Assembly (NCBI RefSeq): GCF_000519005.1
Contig: NZ_JAER01000041.1
Location: 1-39,710, forward strand
Direction of reading: 5' to 3'
Length of the DNA stretch: 39,710 nucleotides
DNA from: Nocardioides sp. J54
Lineage (GTDB): Bacteria; Actinomycetota; Actinomycetes; Propionibacteriales; Nocardioidaceae
Position numbers and translations under genes: made by a program. Below are positions 25,855 to 39,700 of this stretch, piece by piece. Below the pieces are notes generated by a model. The model did no database searches and had not been told where the DNA came from. It saw only the letters and a list, made by a program, of their open reading frames with translations. How positions within the stretch are numbered: position 1 is the first letter of the stretch; every line of letters starts with the position of its first letter.

Positions 25855-26164
25855 TCACGGCGACACCGGCCAGGCACACCAGCGCACCGACCACGTCGTA
25901 GCGGTCCGGGCGGAAGCCGTCCGCGACCATGCCCCACGCCAGCGACCCCGCGATGAAGACGCCGCCGTACGCCGCGAGGATGCGCCCGAAGTGCGCGTCC
26001 GGCTGCAGCGTCGCGACGAACCCGTAGAGCCCGAGCGCGATCACCCCCGCCCCGACCCACAACCACCCGCGGTGCTCCCGCACGCCCTGCCACACCAGCC
26101 AGGCGCCGCCGATCTCCGCGACGGCGGCAGCCACGAACAGGGCGACGGAGCGCAGCGTGTCCAT
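25829..26164 (-). CDS. YnfA/UPF0060 family membrane protein
   Basis: The 111-residue protein has four hydrophobic helices, as expected for the family. Typical stretches are FVAAAVAEIGGAWLVWQ, ALGLYGFVATLQPDAHFGRI and AAYGGVFIAGSLAWG. YnfA proteins belong to the small multidrug resistance superfamily; transport is likely but the substrate is not known. ATG 26164 has CAGCAT 6 nt upstream and no Shine-Dalgarno sequence. It converges with the phosphotransferase gene. Confidence 0.92.
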   Translation of the reverse strand: MDTLRSVALFVAAAVAEIGGAWLVWQGVREHRGWLWVGAGVIALGLYGFVATLQPDAHFGRILAAYGGVFIAGSLAWGMVADGFRPDRYDVVGALVCLAGVAVIMYAPRSA

Positions 26165-26219
26165 GGCGCCATGCTGGCAGAGCCGGCACCGGCCGTCGTG
26201 ACCAGCACCGAGCGCGTCG

Positions 26220-26293
26220 TAGGGCGGGTGGGGCTCGAACCCACGACCCAAGGATTATGAGTCCTCTGCTCTGACCGACTGAGCTACCGCCCC
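26220..26293 (-). tRNA. tRNA with CAU anticodon (Met elongator or Ile2)
   Basis: On the minus strand the acceptor is GGGGCGG/CCGCCCT, with a G-U pair at 1-72. The D arm is GCTC...GAGC. The anticodon stem GAGGA/TCCTT frames the loop CTCATAA, anticodon CAT. The T arm is GTGGG-TTCGAGC-CCCAC. It is not the initiator, which begins CGCGGGG. Elongator Met and lysidine-modified Ile2 cannot be separated safely by eye. CCA is not encoded. Confidence 0.9.
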
Positions 26294-26330
26294 GGGTGCC
26301 TCGGACCCTATCGAGTGCGTCCGGGCGGCG

Positions 26331-27077
26331 TCAGTCGCCCCAGCCCATCGGGAACACCTCGAACGCGGCGGCGAAGGTGGTGCCGAGCCGTGAGCCGGTG
26401 GGGCGGGCGAAGCCCTCGAGGAACTCGCGGGGGTCCCAGTTCTCCCAGCCGAGGCCCTCGATGTAGGCCGAGTGCTCCTCCAGCGAGGCGACGCCGGCGT
26501 CGAAGGTGTCCGTCGTGTCGACCGCGTGGGTCGCCTCGGGGGAGCCGAACGCCCACACCTCGCGCACGCCGCCCCACGGCTCGACGCCGTCGGTGAGCTG
26601 CTCGGGGAAGACCCAGCGGTTGCCGGCGTCGCGGACGGCGTCGACCACGCCCCGGCCGACGGCGATGTGGTCGGCCTGGTTGAGCGAGCGGCCGCCCCAG
26701 GTGTCGCGGAAGTTGCCGGTAATGACGACGTCGGGCCGGTGCTTGCGTACGACGGCGGCGAGCTCGCGGCGCAGCGGCACGCCGTACTCCAGGATCCCGT
26801 CGGGCAGGCCGAGGAACTCGACGACGTCGACGCCGACGACCTGTGCGGAGCGGACCTCCTCGGCCTCGCGGACGGCGCGGCACTCGTCCGGGTGCATGCC
26901 GTCGATCCCGGCCTCGCCGCTGGTGACCATGCAGTAGACGACCGTCTTGCCCTGGCCGGTCCAGCGGGCGACTGCCGCGGCCGCGCCGAACTCCATGTCG
27001 TCGGGGTGGGCCACGATGCACAGTGCCCGCTGCCAGTCCTCGTCGAGCGGCTGCAGGGGAGCGGGAGCGTCGACCAT
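26331..27077 (-). CDS. PIG-L family N-deacetylase
   Basis: The 248-residue protein has the LmbE/PIG-L signature AHPDDMEFG (23-31), where His, Asp and Asp bind zinc and catalyse. VTSGEAGIDGMHPDECRAVR and NQADHIAVGRG supply further conserved positions. Such enzymes deacetylate GlcNAc-type sugars, including mycothiol intermediates. No other mycothiol gene is nearby. ATG 27077 has no ribosome binding site, and CATGCT 6 nt upstream could be a weak -10 box. It lies 38 nt after the DUF72 gene on the same strand. Confidence 0.9.
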   Translation of the reverse strand: MVDAPAPLQPLDEDWQRALCIVAHPDDMEFGAAAAVARWTGQGKTVVYCMVTSGEAGIDGMHPDECRAVREAEEVRSAQVVGVDVVEFLGLPDGILEYGVPLRRELAAVVRKHRPDVVITGNFRDTWGGRSLNQADHIAVGRGVVDAVRDAGNRWVFPEQLTDGVEPWGGVREVWAFGSPEATHAVDTTDTFDAGVASLEEHSAYIEGLGWENWDPREFLEGFARPTGSRLGTTFAAAFEVFPMGWGD

Positions 27078-27115
27078 GTCCCGAGCATGGCAGCCTCGCC
27101 GCGGCTGCGCCACGG

Positions 27116-27928
27116 TCAGCGCAGGCGCTCCAGCAGCGCCTCGGCGTCGTGCGGCGCGTGGCCGGCGGCGTCGTTGTCGAAGTAGACGAAGACGTCCGCC
27201 TCCTCGGCCCACCGCCGGCACCGCGCGGCCCACGCGTCCAGCGAGCGTGCGGCGTAGCGGCTGCGGTAGAGCTCGGTGTGCCCGTGCAACCGGACGTGCA
27301 CCACGCCGCTGGTGACCGCCTCCGCGCGCGGCCAGCGGCCGTCGGAGTCCGCGACGACGCAGCCGACGTCGTGCTCGCGCAACTGCTCCAGCGCGGCGTC
27401 CTCGCAGAACGACCGGTGGCGGAACTCCAGCACGTGCGCGACCGGCTGGTCGACCTCGCAGGTAGTGAGGGCCCGGTCGCCGGAGAGCCGGTCGTCGTGG
27501 CGGGACGCGAGCTCGGCCGCCGCGGAGGTGGTCCGCGGCAGCAGCTCGTAGAAGTCGCGCACCAGCCCGGCGTCGTACGACAGCGACTCGGGGAGCTGCC
27601 ACAGCACCGGCCCCAGCTTGTGGCCCAGGGCCAGCACGCCGGAGGCGAAGAAGTTCGCGAGCGGCGCCTCGACGTCGCGCAGCCGCTTGAGGTGGGTGAT
27701 GAACCGCCCGCCCTTGACGGCCAGCACGAAGTCGTCGGGGGTCGCGTCCCGCCAGGAGCGGTACGACGACGGCCGCTGCAGCGAGTAGAAGGAGCCGTTG
27801 ACCTCGACCGAGGTCAACCGGCGGGACAGGTGCCCCAGCTCGTCGGCCCGGCGCAGCCCCTCGGGGTAGAAGTCGCCGCGCCAGCTGGCGTACGACCAGC
27901 CGGACGTGCCCACCCGGATCCCGCCCAC
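27116..27928 (-). CDS. DUF72 family protein
   Basis: The 270-residue protein shows the DUF72 pattern from its start: IRVGTSGWSYASWRGDFYPE, SVEVNGSFYSLQRPSSYRSW and FVLAVKGGRFITH. PVLWQLPESL and the C-terminal DVFVYFDNDAAGHAPHDA are also typical. The fold is a TIM barrel; the activity is unknown. The GTG start at 27928 lies directly before IRVGTSGW, as in many relatives. Confidence 0.92.
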   Translation of the reverse strand: MGGIRVGTSGWSYASWRGDFYPEGLRRADELGHLSRRLTSVEVNGSFYSLQRPSSYRSWRDATPDDFVLAVKGGRFITHLKRLRDVEAPLANFFASGVLALGHKLGPVLWQLPESLSYDAGLVRDFYELLPRTTSAAAELASRHDDRLSGDRALTTCEVDQPVAHVLEFRHRSFCEDAALEQLREHDVGCVVADSDGRWPRAEAVTSGVVHVRLHGHTELYRSRYAARSLDAWAARCRRWAEEADVFVYFDNDAAGHAPHDAEALLERLR

Positions 27929-28000
27929 GACCTGGCCGTACCCGACCGGGCCCGGGGACAGACCCGGCCAGCCCCGGCCAGGCCCGGCGGCCCCGGACAG

Positions 28001-28045
28001 ACACCACCCCCGGCCGGGCTCACGTGGGCCGACCGGGGGTGGTGT
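28001..28045. terminator. Hairpin between the lipoprotein and DUF72 genes
   Basis: ACACCACCCCCGG (28001-28013) pairs with CCGGGGGTGGTGT (28033-28045). It lies 52 nt after the lipoprotein stop on the minus strand. No T-run follows. Confidence 0.65.
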
Positions 28046-28096
28046 TCGTGGTGCTGGTGCCCGGCTCCGGGTGTCAGGAGCGGGTCACCGGTGAGG

Positions 28097-28771
28097 TCAC
28101 TTCCAGACGACCGGCTTGCCGTCGAACTGGTCGTACTCGTCGGTGCCACCGGAGAACTGGACGCCGTCGACGACCGAGCCCTTGGTGGTCAGCGCCGGGA
28201 CGCAGGTGGTGGCGGTGTCGCCGACCTTCGAGTCGTACTCGAACGCGTCGTCGTTGCACGGCTCGAAGTCGCCGAAGACGATGAGGCTGCCGGCCTTGGA
28301 GCTGCCGGTGAGGCCGTCGAAGTCGCTCCCCGGGCCGTAGGAGCCGAAGTCGTCGTTCGCGTCGAGGATCTTCATCTCCATCTGGATGTAAAACGGCGTG
28401 TAGTCGGCGGCGTTCTTCACCTTCGCAGCCTCGAGGTCGGCGCTGGTGCCTTCCTCGATGCCGGTCACGGTCACCTCGAGGGTGGCCTGGCCGTTGGTGC
28501 CGTAGGTGACGGGGAGGATCGCGGTGTCGCCGATCGAGAGCTCGGTGCCGGGGGCGGTGACGTCACCGGACAGCGGGGCGTCACCGGAGTCGGTGCCCTC
28601 GGTCTCCTCCGTCTCCTCGGTCTCCGTCTCGAGCTCGGTCTCCGGCTCGCTGGGCGTCTCCGACGTCGTCTCCGGGGTCGGGTCGCTGGCGGACGGGCTC
28701 TCGTCGTCCCCGCAGGCGCTGAGCGAGAGAACCGCGAGCAGCGCAGCGGGCAGGGCGAGCTTGACGTTCAT
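28097..28771 (-). CDS. Lipoprotein with acidic Thr/Glu linker
   Basis: The 224-residue product has a signal sequence with lipobox LSAC (Cys20) and an anchor-like linker of Thr, Ser, Glu and Pro (ETELETETEETEETEGT). The C-terminal domain (about 70-224) is strand-rich with AILPVTYGTNGQATLEVTVT and a Cys pair (FEPCNDD, TTCVPAL). The order of strands and the Cys spacing resemble the lipoprotein at 5905-6720, so both may be DUF4352-like Ig folds. GGAAGGAA precedes ATG 28771. It diverges from the methylase gene and is probably monocistronic. Confidence 0.8.
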   Translation of the reverse strand: MNVKLALPAALLAVLSLSACGDDESPSASDPTPETTSETPSEPETELETETEETEETEGTDSGDAPLSGDVTAPGTELSIGDTAILPVTYGTNGQATLEVTVTGIEEGTSADLEAAKVKNAADYTPFYIQMEMKILDANDDFGSYGPGSDFDGLTGSSKAGSLIVFGDFEPCNDDAFEYDSKVGDTATTCVPALTTKGSVVDGVQFSGGTDEYDQFDGKPVVWK

Positions 28772-28876
28772 GGGGGTTCCTTCCCGGAGGGTCTTGGTGA
28801 GGGCTCCCTTCCCCCGTTCCCGGGTTCCCACACCTGCGGACCGTCGCGCCTGCTGAGACGTGGGCCACATCGCACA

Positions 28877-28882
28877 TAGGCT
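28877..28882 (+). promoter_or_regulatory. TAGGCT -10 box, leaderless start
   Basis: TAGGCT is followed by 6 nt and GTG 28889. TGAGAC at 28854-28859, 17 nt upstream, is a weak -35 candidate. Confidence 0.6.
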
Positions 28883-28888
28883 CCCGGC

Positions 28889-29974
28889 GTGATCAAGTAC
28901 CTCGGCTCCAAGCGCACCCTGGTGCCGGTGCTGGGGGAGATCGCCGCCGCGACGGGTGCGCGGACCGCGGTCGACCTGTTCACCGGCACCACCCGGGTGG
29001 CGCAGGAGTTCAAGCGGCGCGGGCTGTTCGTCACCGCGGCCGACCTGGCGTCGTACTCCACCGTGCTGAGCGACTGCTACGTCGCCACGGACGCCGGGAC
29101 GGTGGACGAGGCCGCCCTCGCCGCCGAGCTCGACCGGCTCGGCGCGCTACCGGGCCACCGCGGCTACTTCACCGAGACCTTCTGCGAGCGCGCCCGCTTC
29201 TTCCAGCCCCGCAACGGCGAGCGGGTGGACGCCATCCGCGACGCGATCGAGCGCGACCACCCGCCCGGGGCGCCGCTACGACCGATCCTGCTGACCAGCC
29301 TGATGCTCGCGGCCGACCGCGTCGACTCCACGACCGGCGTCCAGATGGCCTACCTCAAGCAGTGGGCACCGCGGGCGCTGGGCGAGCTCGACGTGCGCCG
29401 CCCCGAGCTGCTGGCCGGTCCGGGCGCCACCATCGGCGGCGACGTGCTCGACACCGTCGACGTGTTGCCGGTCGTCGACCTCGCCTACGTCGACCCGCCC
29501 TACAACCAGCACCGGTACTTCGCGAACTACCACATCTGGGAGACCCTCGTCCGCTGGGACGCCCCCGAGCACTACGGCGTCGCGTGCAAGCGCGTGGACG
29601 CTCGTGAGCGGCGCAGCGTCTTCAACAGCCGCCGGACGATGCCCGCCGCGCTCGGTGACGTGCTGGCCCGGGTGCGCGCCGACGTCGTGGTGGTCTCCTA
29701 CAACGACGAGTCGTGGATCGAGCCCGCGCAGATGACCACGATGCTGCGCGACGCCGGGCACCGCGAGGTCGCCGTCCTCGCCTTCGAGCGCAAGCGGTAC
29801 GTCGGGGCGCAGATCGGCATCCACGGCCCGACCGGCCAGCGGGTCGGTGAGGTCCGCCGGCTGCGCAACGTCGAGTACCTCTTCGTCGCCGGTGACCCGG
29901 ATCCGGTCGAGGCGGCCACGGCCGCCGCCACCGGCCACGGCTCGGCGGTCAGCGTGCCGTCGCCCCCGCGATGA
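28889..29974 (+). CDS. Orphan D12-class DNA adenine methyltransferase
   Basis: The 361-residue protein opens MIKYLGSKRTL, the usual start of D12 methylases. It has DLFTGTTRVAQEFKRRG (SAM-binding motif I) and YVDPPYNQHRYFANYHIWET with catalytic DPPY at 202-205. It would transfer methyl to N6 of adenine. The target-recognition region (about 60-190) shows no familiar specificity. There is no restriction enzyme, phage or mobile gene alongside, so it is a solitary methylase, perhaps with a regulatory or phage-protection role. Codon use matches its neighbours. Its 3' end overlaps the converging pseudokinase gene by 26 nt. Confidence 0.9.
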   Translation: MIKYLGSKRTLVPVLGEIAAATGARTAVDLFTGTTRVAQEFKRRGLFVTAADLASYSTVLSDCYVATDAGTVDEAALAAELDRLGALPGHRGYFTETFCERARFFQPRNGERVDAIRDAIERDHPPGAPLRPILLTSLMLAADRVDSTTGVQMAYLKQWAPRALGELDVRRPELLAGPGATIGGDVLDTVDVLPVVDLAYVDPPYNQHRYFANYHIWETLVRWDAPEHYGVACKRVDARERRSVFNSRRTMPAALGDVLARVRADVVVVSYNDESWIEPAQMTTMLRDAGHREVAVLAFERKRYVGAQIGIHGPTGQRVGEVRRLRNVEYLFVAGDPDPVEAATAAATGHGSAVSVPSPPR

Positions 29975-30935
29975 GCAGCCGCCCACCGCGCTCGACCAGG
30001 CGCAGCGTGATGTCCTCGGTGCGGGCGGACCCTCCGGGCAGCTCGTAGCGGTAGGTGTAGCCGACCGTCATCGCGAACGGGTCCGGGTTGATCGCGAGGA
30101 TCTGCGGGTTGGTGATCGCGGTCCACACCTCGCGGTAGCGCGGGCTCTGCCGCTGGTAGGACCGGGTGAGCATCTCGAAGCCCCGGTCCGGGTCGCGGCT
30201 GGCCAGGTCGACGTAGTCGCGGGCGAACGCCTCGAGCTCCTCGGCGGTGACGGGCTCCTCGGTGGGTCCCGCGTCCGGTGGCGGGCTCGTGGTTTCCTCG
30301 TCGCGGGCGTCAGCGCTGCGGGAGGGCGTCGCCGCCGGTCGTCGCGGCTCGTCGCCGCCCGACCCGACGACGAGCAGCAGCGCCCCGACCAGCGCGAGGG
30401 CCGCGACGACCACGCCGGCGACCAGGAGGGGGCCACCGCGGGCTCGGCCCTCGGGCGCAGCGGCCGCCGGGGGCGCGACCCGGGCGCGCAGGTAGTCCGC
30501 CACGTCCCCCATGGACGGGCGCTCCCGTGGGTCGGCCGCCATCGCCAGCTCCGTGACCGGGGCCAGCCAGCCGGCGTCGCGGACGATGCCCGCGACCGTT
30601 GCACCGGTGCCCGGGGCCGCCCCGGTGGTCACGAAGCGCAGCACCGCGGCAAAGGCCCACACGTCGTCGGCAGCGGGGTGGGGCCGGAACCCCGCCGTCG
30701 GGTCCGGCGGCGTGTACGTCGGGTCCGGCACCACGTCGGCGCGGTCGGCCAGGTGGGCGCTGCCGTGCGCGTCCACGCGGACCGCGTCGGGGGAGAGCGC
30801 CCCGTGGGCCTGGCCGGCCCGGTGCAACCGGGCCAGGTCGTCGGCGACGGGCAGCAGGAGGCGCGCGGCGTCGTCCGGCCCGAGGACGCCGCGCGTGCGC
30901 ACCCGGTCCGCCAACCGGGCGTCGTGCTCGCTCAC
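29949..30935 (-). CDS. Transmembrane pseudokinase, paralogue of the next kinase
   Basis: The 328-residue product aligns with the C-lobe, membrane helix and extracellular domain of the kinase at 30992-32377 but lacks the whole N-lobe with glycine loop and ATP-binding Lys. The catalytic loop HRDVKPSN has become HGALSPDA (44-51), losing the catalytic Asp, Lys and Asn; DFG has become DRA (64-66). DVWAF and the RPSM stretch of the C-lobe remain. A membrane helix lies at 169-190 and the external domain at 229-328 (YRYELPGGSARTEDITL). GTG 30935 follows TAGCCT with leaderless spacing, so this is an expressed-looking gene and not a simple truncation. Phosphotransfer is very unlikely. Confidence 0.85.
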   Translation of the reverse strand: MSEHDARLADRVRTRGVLGPDDAARLLLPVADDLARLHRAGQAHGALSPDAVRVDAHGSAHLADRADVVPDPTYTPPDPTAGFRPHPAADDVWAFAAVLRFVTTGAAPGTGATVAGIVRDAGWLAPVTELAMAADPRERPSMGDVADYLRARVAPPAAAAPEGRARGGPLLVAGVVVAALALVGALLLVVGSGGDEPRRPAATPSRSADARDEETTSPPPDAGPTEEPVTAEELEAFARDYVDLASRDPDRGFEMLTRSYQRQSPRYREVWTAITNPQILAINPDPFAMTVGYTYRYELPGGSARTEDITLRLVERGGRLLIAGATAR

Positions 30936-30942
30936 CTCGCCG

Positions 30943-30948
30943 AGGCTA
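30943..30948 (-). promoter_or_regulatory. TAGCCT -10 box, leaderless start of the pseudokinase
   Basis: On the minus strand TAGCCT is followed by 7 nt and GTG 30935. This implies a promoter separate from that of the upstream kinase gene, which ends 57 nt away. Confidence 0.55.
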
Positions 30949-30991
30949 CCCAAGGCGGGGCCGCTCGCCGGGACGTCTCGGCAAGGGTTCG

Positions 30992-32377
30992 CTACTCGGC
31001 GCCGGCGATCAGCAGGTCGCCGTCGTGCTCCTCGAGGAAGAGGGTCACCTCCTCCGTCCGGCTGCCCTGCCGCGGCAGCTGGTAGCGGTAGGTGTAGGTC
31101 ACCGTCATCGCCGCCGGGTCCGCGGTGATAGCCAGGATCCGCGGGTTGCGCATCGGTCCCCAGAAGTCGGCGTAGTCCGGGCTCGCCTTGCGGTAGGCCG
31201 GCGTCAGCATCCTCAACCCGGCCGAGGGGTCGGTGTCGGCGGTGCGGACGTAGCTGCGGGCGAACTCCTCCATCTGCTCCGCCGTCGGGGCGGGCTGCTC
31301 GGTCGGCCCGCTGCTCTCGGACTGGGCCACCCCCTCGGGCGTGGTCGTCGTCGCGGCCGCCGGCGGGTCGCCGTCACCGCCGCCCTGGAGGGCCAGCACC
31401 GCGACGGCGGCGACCGCGGCGGCGGAGCCGGCCGCGATGGTGGTGGCGACGCGACCGCGGTGCCGGTGCTGCTCGGGCGACCGGTTCGGGGCGTAGCCCG
31501 GGGGCGGGTACGCAGGAGGCGGCGGGGGTGGTGGTGGCACCGGCGGCAGGGCCATGGTCTGCTCAGCAGCGGCCCGGCCGGTGCGCTCCAGCCGGTCCCG
31601 GACGTCGCGCATCGACGGCCGGGCCTCCGGGTCGTGCTGCATGGTGTCGGCGATGAGGGGGGCGAGCCAGTCCGCCTCGGGGACGGCCGGCGGGTCCTCG
31701 GTGACGATGCGGTGCACGACGGCGAACGGGCCGTTGTCCATCCCGTCGCGGTGGTACGGCGGTCGTCCGGTCAGCAGGTGCACGAGCGTCGCGCCGAGCG
31801 CCCACACGTCGCTGGCCGGGGTCGCCTGCCCACCGCGGGCGACCTCCGGCGCGAGGTAGGCGGGGGAGCCGGTGACCATGCCGGTGGCCGTCATCGTCGC
31901 GTCGTCGGCGCCGCGCGCGATGCCGAAGTCGGAGAGCTTCGCGCCACCGTCGCCCGGCGAGAGGATGTTGGACGGCTTCACGTCGCGGTGCACGATCCCG
32001 AGCTCGTGGGCGTGCGCGAGCGCGTCCGCCACGGGGGCGACCAGCCGCGCAGCCTCGTCCGGGCTGAGGGGCCCGGCCTCGCGGACCACCGTCGAGAGCG
32101 GCGGGCCGTCGACGTACTCCATGACGAGCCAGGCACCCTCCTCGTCGATCGCGAGGTCGTAGACCGCGACGACGTTGGGGTGGCCGAGCTGCGCCGCGAG
32201 GCGCGCTTCCCGCTCGACCTGGGCAGTGTGGCCGTCGTACCCGGGACCGGGGCCGGTGCGCTTGACCGCCACCGGGCGGTCGAGCAGCTCGTCGTGGGCC
32301 AGCCAGACCGCGCCGCTGGCACCGTGCCCGACGGCTCGCCGCAGCGCATACCGGTCTGCCACCCGTCGCGTGCTCAT
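30992..32377 (-). CDS. Transmembrane Ser/Thr protein kinase (PknB-like)
   Basis: The 461-residue kinase is complete. It has the glycine loop GHGASGAV (17-24), ATP Lys39, catalytic loop HRDVKPSN (130-137), DFG (150-152) and APE in YLAPEVARGG. A Pro-rich juxtamembrane stretch (278-298) and one helix (about 310-330) lead to an extracellular domain (about 366-461). That domain has no PASTA repeats; SPDYADFWGPMRNPRI and YTYRYQLPRQGSRTEEVTL suggest an NTF2-like fold. It presumably senses an outside signal. TACCGT stands 9 nt before ATG 32377 and may be the -10 box. Confidence 0.93.
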   Translation of the reverse strand: MSTRRVADRYALRRAVGHGASGAVWLAHDELLDRPVAVKRTGPGPGYDGHTAQVEREARLAAQLGHPNVVAVYDLAIDEEGAWLVMEYVDGPPLSTVVREAGPLSPDEAARLVAPVADALAHAHELGIVHRDVKPSNILSPGDGGAKLSDFGIARGADDATMTATGMVTGSPAYLAPEVARGGQATPASDVWALGATLVHLLTGRPPYHRDGMDNGPFAVVHRIVTEDPPAVPEADWLAPLIADTMQHDPEARPSMRDVRDRLERTGRAAAEQTMALPPVPPPPPPPPAYPPPGYAPNRSPEQHRHRGRVATTIAAGSAAAVAAVAVLALQGGGDGDPPAAATTTTPEGVAQSESSGPTEQPAPTAEQMEEFARSYVRTADTDPSAGLRMLTPAYRKASPDYADFWGPMRNPRILAITADPAAMTVTYTYRYQLPRQGSRTEEVTLFLEEHDGDLLIAGAE

Positions 32378-32386
32378 GGTCCTTGC

Positions 32387-32392
32387 ACGGTA
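32387..32392 (-). promoter_or_regulatory. Possible -10 box of the Ser/Thr kinase gene
   Basis: TACCGT on the minus strand lies 9 nt before ATG 32377. AAGGA lies too close to the ATG to be a good ribosome binding site, so the transcript is leaderless or nearly so. Confidence 0.4.
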
Positions 32393-32502
32393 CCCGCGCC
32401 CACGCCCGTGAACCCATTGGAGAGGTCCTCGGCGGATGCGGCACCCTTAGATGGTCAAGCTGGACGCCTGCGTCCACGGCCCTCAACGGAAAGAAGTACG
32501 AC

Positions 32503-33774
<1,272 letters not shown>

Positions 33775-33793
33775 CAGCCGCAACGAACACCCC

Positions 33794-33834
33794 GCCAGGG
33801 AGGCCCGTCCACGGGCCTCCCTGGCCTGCTTTTC
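33794..33834 (+). terminator. tyrS Rho-independent terminator
   Basis: GCCAGGGAGGCCCGT (33794-33808) is exactly complementary to ACGGGCCTCCCTGGC (33811-33825), followed by CTGCTTTT. Confidence 0.9.
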
Positions 33835-33856
33835 AGGCGTGGAGCCGGGGCTTCCC

Positions 33857-33904
33857 AGGCGCCCGGCAGCGGCTCTGGAGGGGCGCCCGGAGAGCCCTCT
33901 GGAG
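33857..33904 (+). repeat. 24-bp direct repeat just upstream of the rrn promoter
   Basis: GGCGCCCGG-N6-CTCTGGAG occurs at 33858-33880 and 33882-33904. The outer 17 bases are identical, the six central bases differ, and the period is 24 bp. It ends 29 bp before the -35 box, in the place of activator or UP-like sites. Confidence 0.6.
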
Positions 33905-33933
33905 GCGTGTGGCCCGGGTCACGTCGTTTCGAT

Positions 33934-33962
33934 TTGTGCTTCTGCGGGGGAGTGCGTAATGT
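33934..33962 (+). promoter_or_regulatory. Promoter of the rRNA operon
   Basis: TTGTGC (33934-33939) and TAATGT (33957-33962) are separated by exactly 17 nt. They lie about 370 nt before mature 16S rRNA. It is the best sigma-A-type promoter of the window. Others in the leader cannot be excluded. Confidence 0.75.
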
Positions 33963-34336
33963 TCTCTTCGTCGCCGAGAGCGGCGGGAAGCAAGACGGCG
34001 GTCAGCCGGAGGGCTTCCGGCTCCGCGACCACCAGCCCCGAGAACCAGCTCGGAGCCCCGGTCAGAAAAGCAAGCCTTGCGGGTTTGGTACAGACCAGGA
34101 CGAAGGACTAACCTTCGGGGCGCACATCAGCACGAGGAAGAACCGGCAACGGGAAACCTCGCAGCGTGTGATGTTTGAGAACTCAACAGTGTGTCATGCA
34201 TAGATTCGATTGTGACGTTTGTGTATGCATTGGCGGATCGGCTGGCTCTTCGGGGTTGGTTGTTCTGTGGATGTGACTTGTCAATGAATGATTCTGTGAC
34301 TTTATTGTCAGCAGTTTCTTTGTTGGGATTGATTTT

Positions 34337-39402
<5,066 letters not shown>

Positions 39403-39583
39403 AACAAACCCCCAACACACACCAACAACACGTGCCTGACACGTGGATTCCAAACAGGGGCAACACACCGCACGCGTCCACTAACAAGATCCAACCCCCA
39501 CCAGGGACGGACCACCCACCACCAGCCCGAGCAATCGGAACCTGGGCGGCACCGGTCCGACGGCCCGAACAGGGGTTCATAGA
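39403..39583 (+). other. 23S-5S spacer
   Basis: The 180-nt spacer has an AC-rich start that pairs with the GT-rich end of the 16S-23S spacer, and a GC-rich second half. No tRNA is present. Confidence 0.75.
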
Positions 39584-39700
39584 GTTACGGCGGCCATAGC
39601 GGCAGGGAAACACCCGGTCCCATCCCGAACCCGGAAGTTAAGCCTGCCAGCGCCGATGGTACTGCAACCGAGAGGATGTGGGAGAGTAGGACGCCGCCGG
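39584..39700 (+). rRNA. rrf: 5S ribosomal RNA
   Basis: The gene begins GTTACGGCGGCCATAGCGGC and ends in GGACGCCGCCGG. CGGCGGC and GCCGCCG form the terminal stem. CCCGGTCCCATCCCGAACCC and GGAAGTTAAGCC are diagnostic. About 117 nt; the window stops 10 nt after it. Confidence 0.96.

Larger units (their letters stand above)
33775..34336 (+). other. Gene-free rRNA leader region
   Basis: No protein gene is supported here. The stretch holds the tyrS terminator, a 24-bp direct repeat, the rrn promoter and about 370 nt of 16S leader. The leader contains TTTGAGAACTCAACAGTGTG (34174-34193), a sequence commonly seen in actinobacterial rrn leaders. TCAGCAG (34308-34314) pairs with CTGCTGA (35879-35885) beyond the 16S end and belongs to the processing stem. 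Confidence 0.8.

Noticed and set aside
28621..28720. Repetitive Glu/Thr codons in the lipoprotein gene as a possible short-repeat array
   Set aside because: They encode an ordinary low-complexity linker. There are no regular spacers as in CRISPR or tandem-repeat loci.
13074..28834. Shared 11-mer GGTTCCCACAC upstream of the transpeptidase and the 28097 lipoprotein
   Set aside because: In 40 kb of GC-rich DNA many 11-mers recur by chance, and the flanks do not match.
25829..29974. Two convergent gene pairs each overlap by exactly 26 nt (25829-25854 and 29949-29974)
   Set aside because: The families and sequences differ, so equal length is most likely chance.
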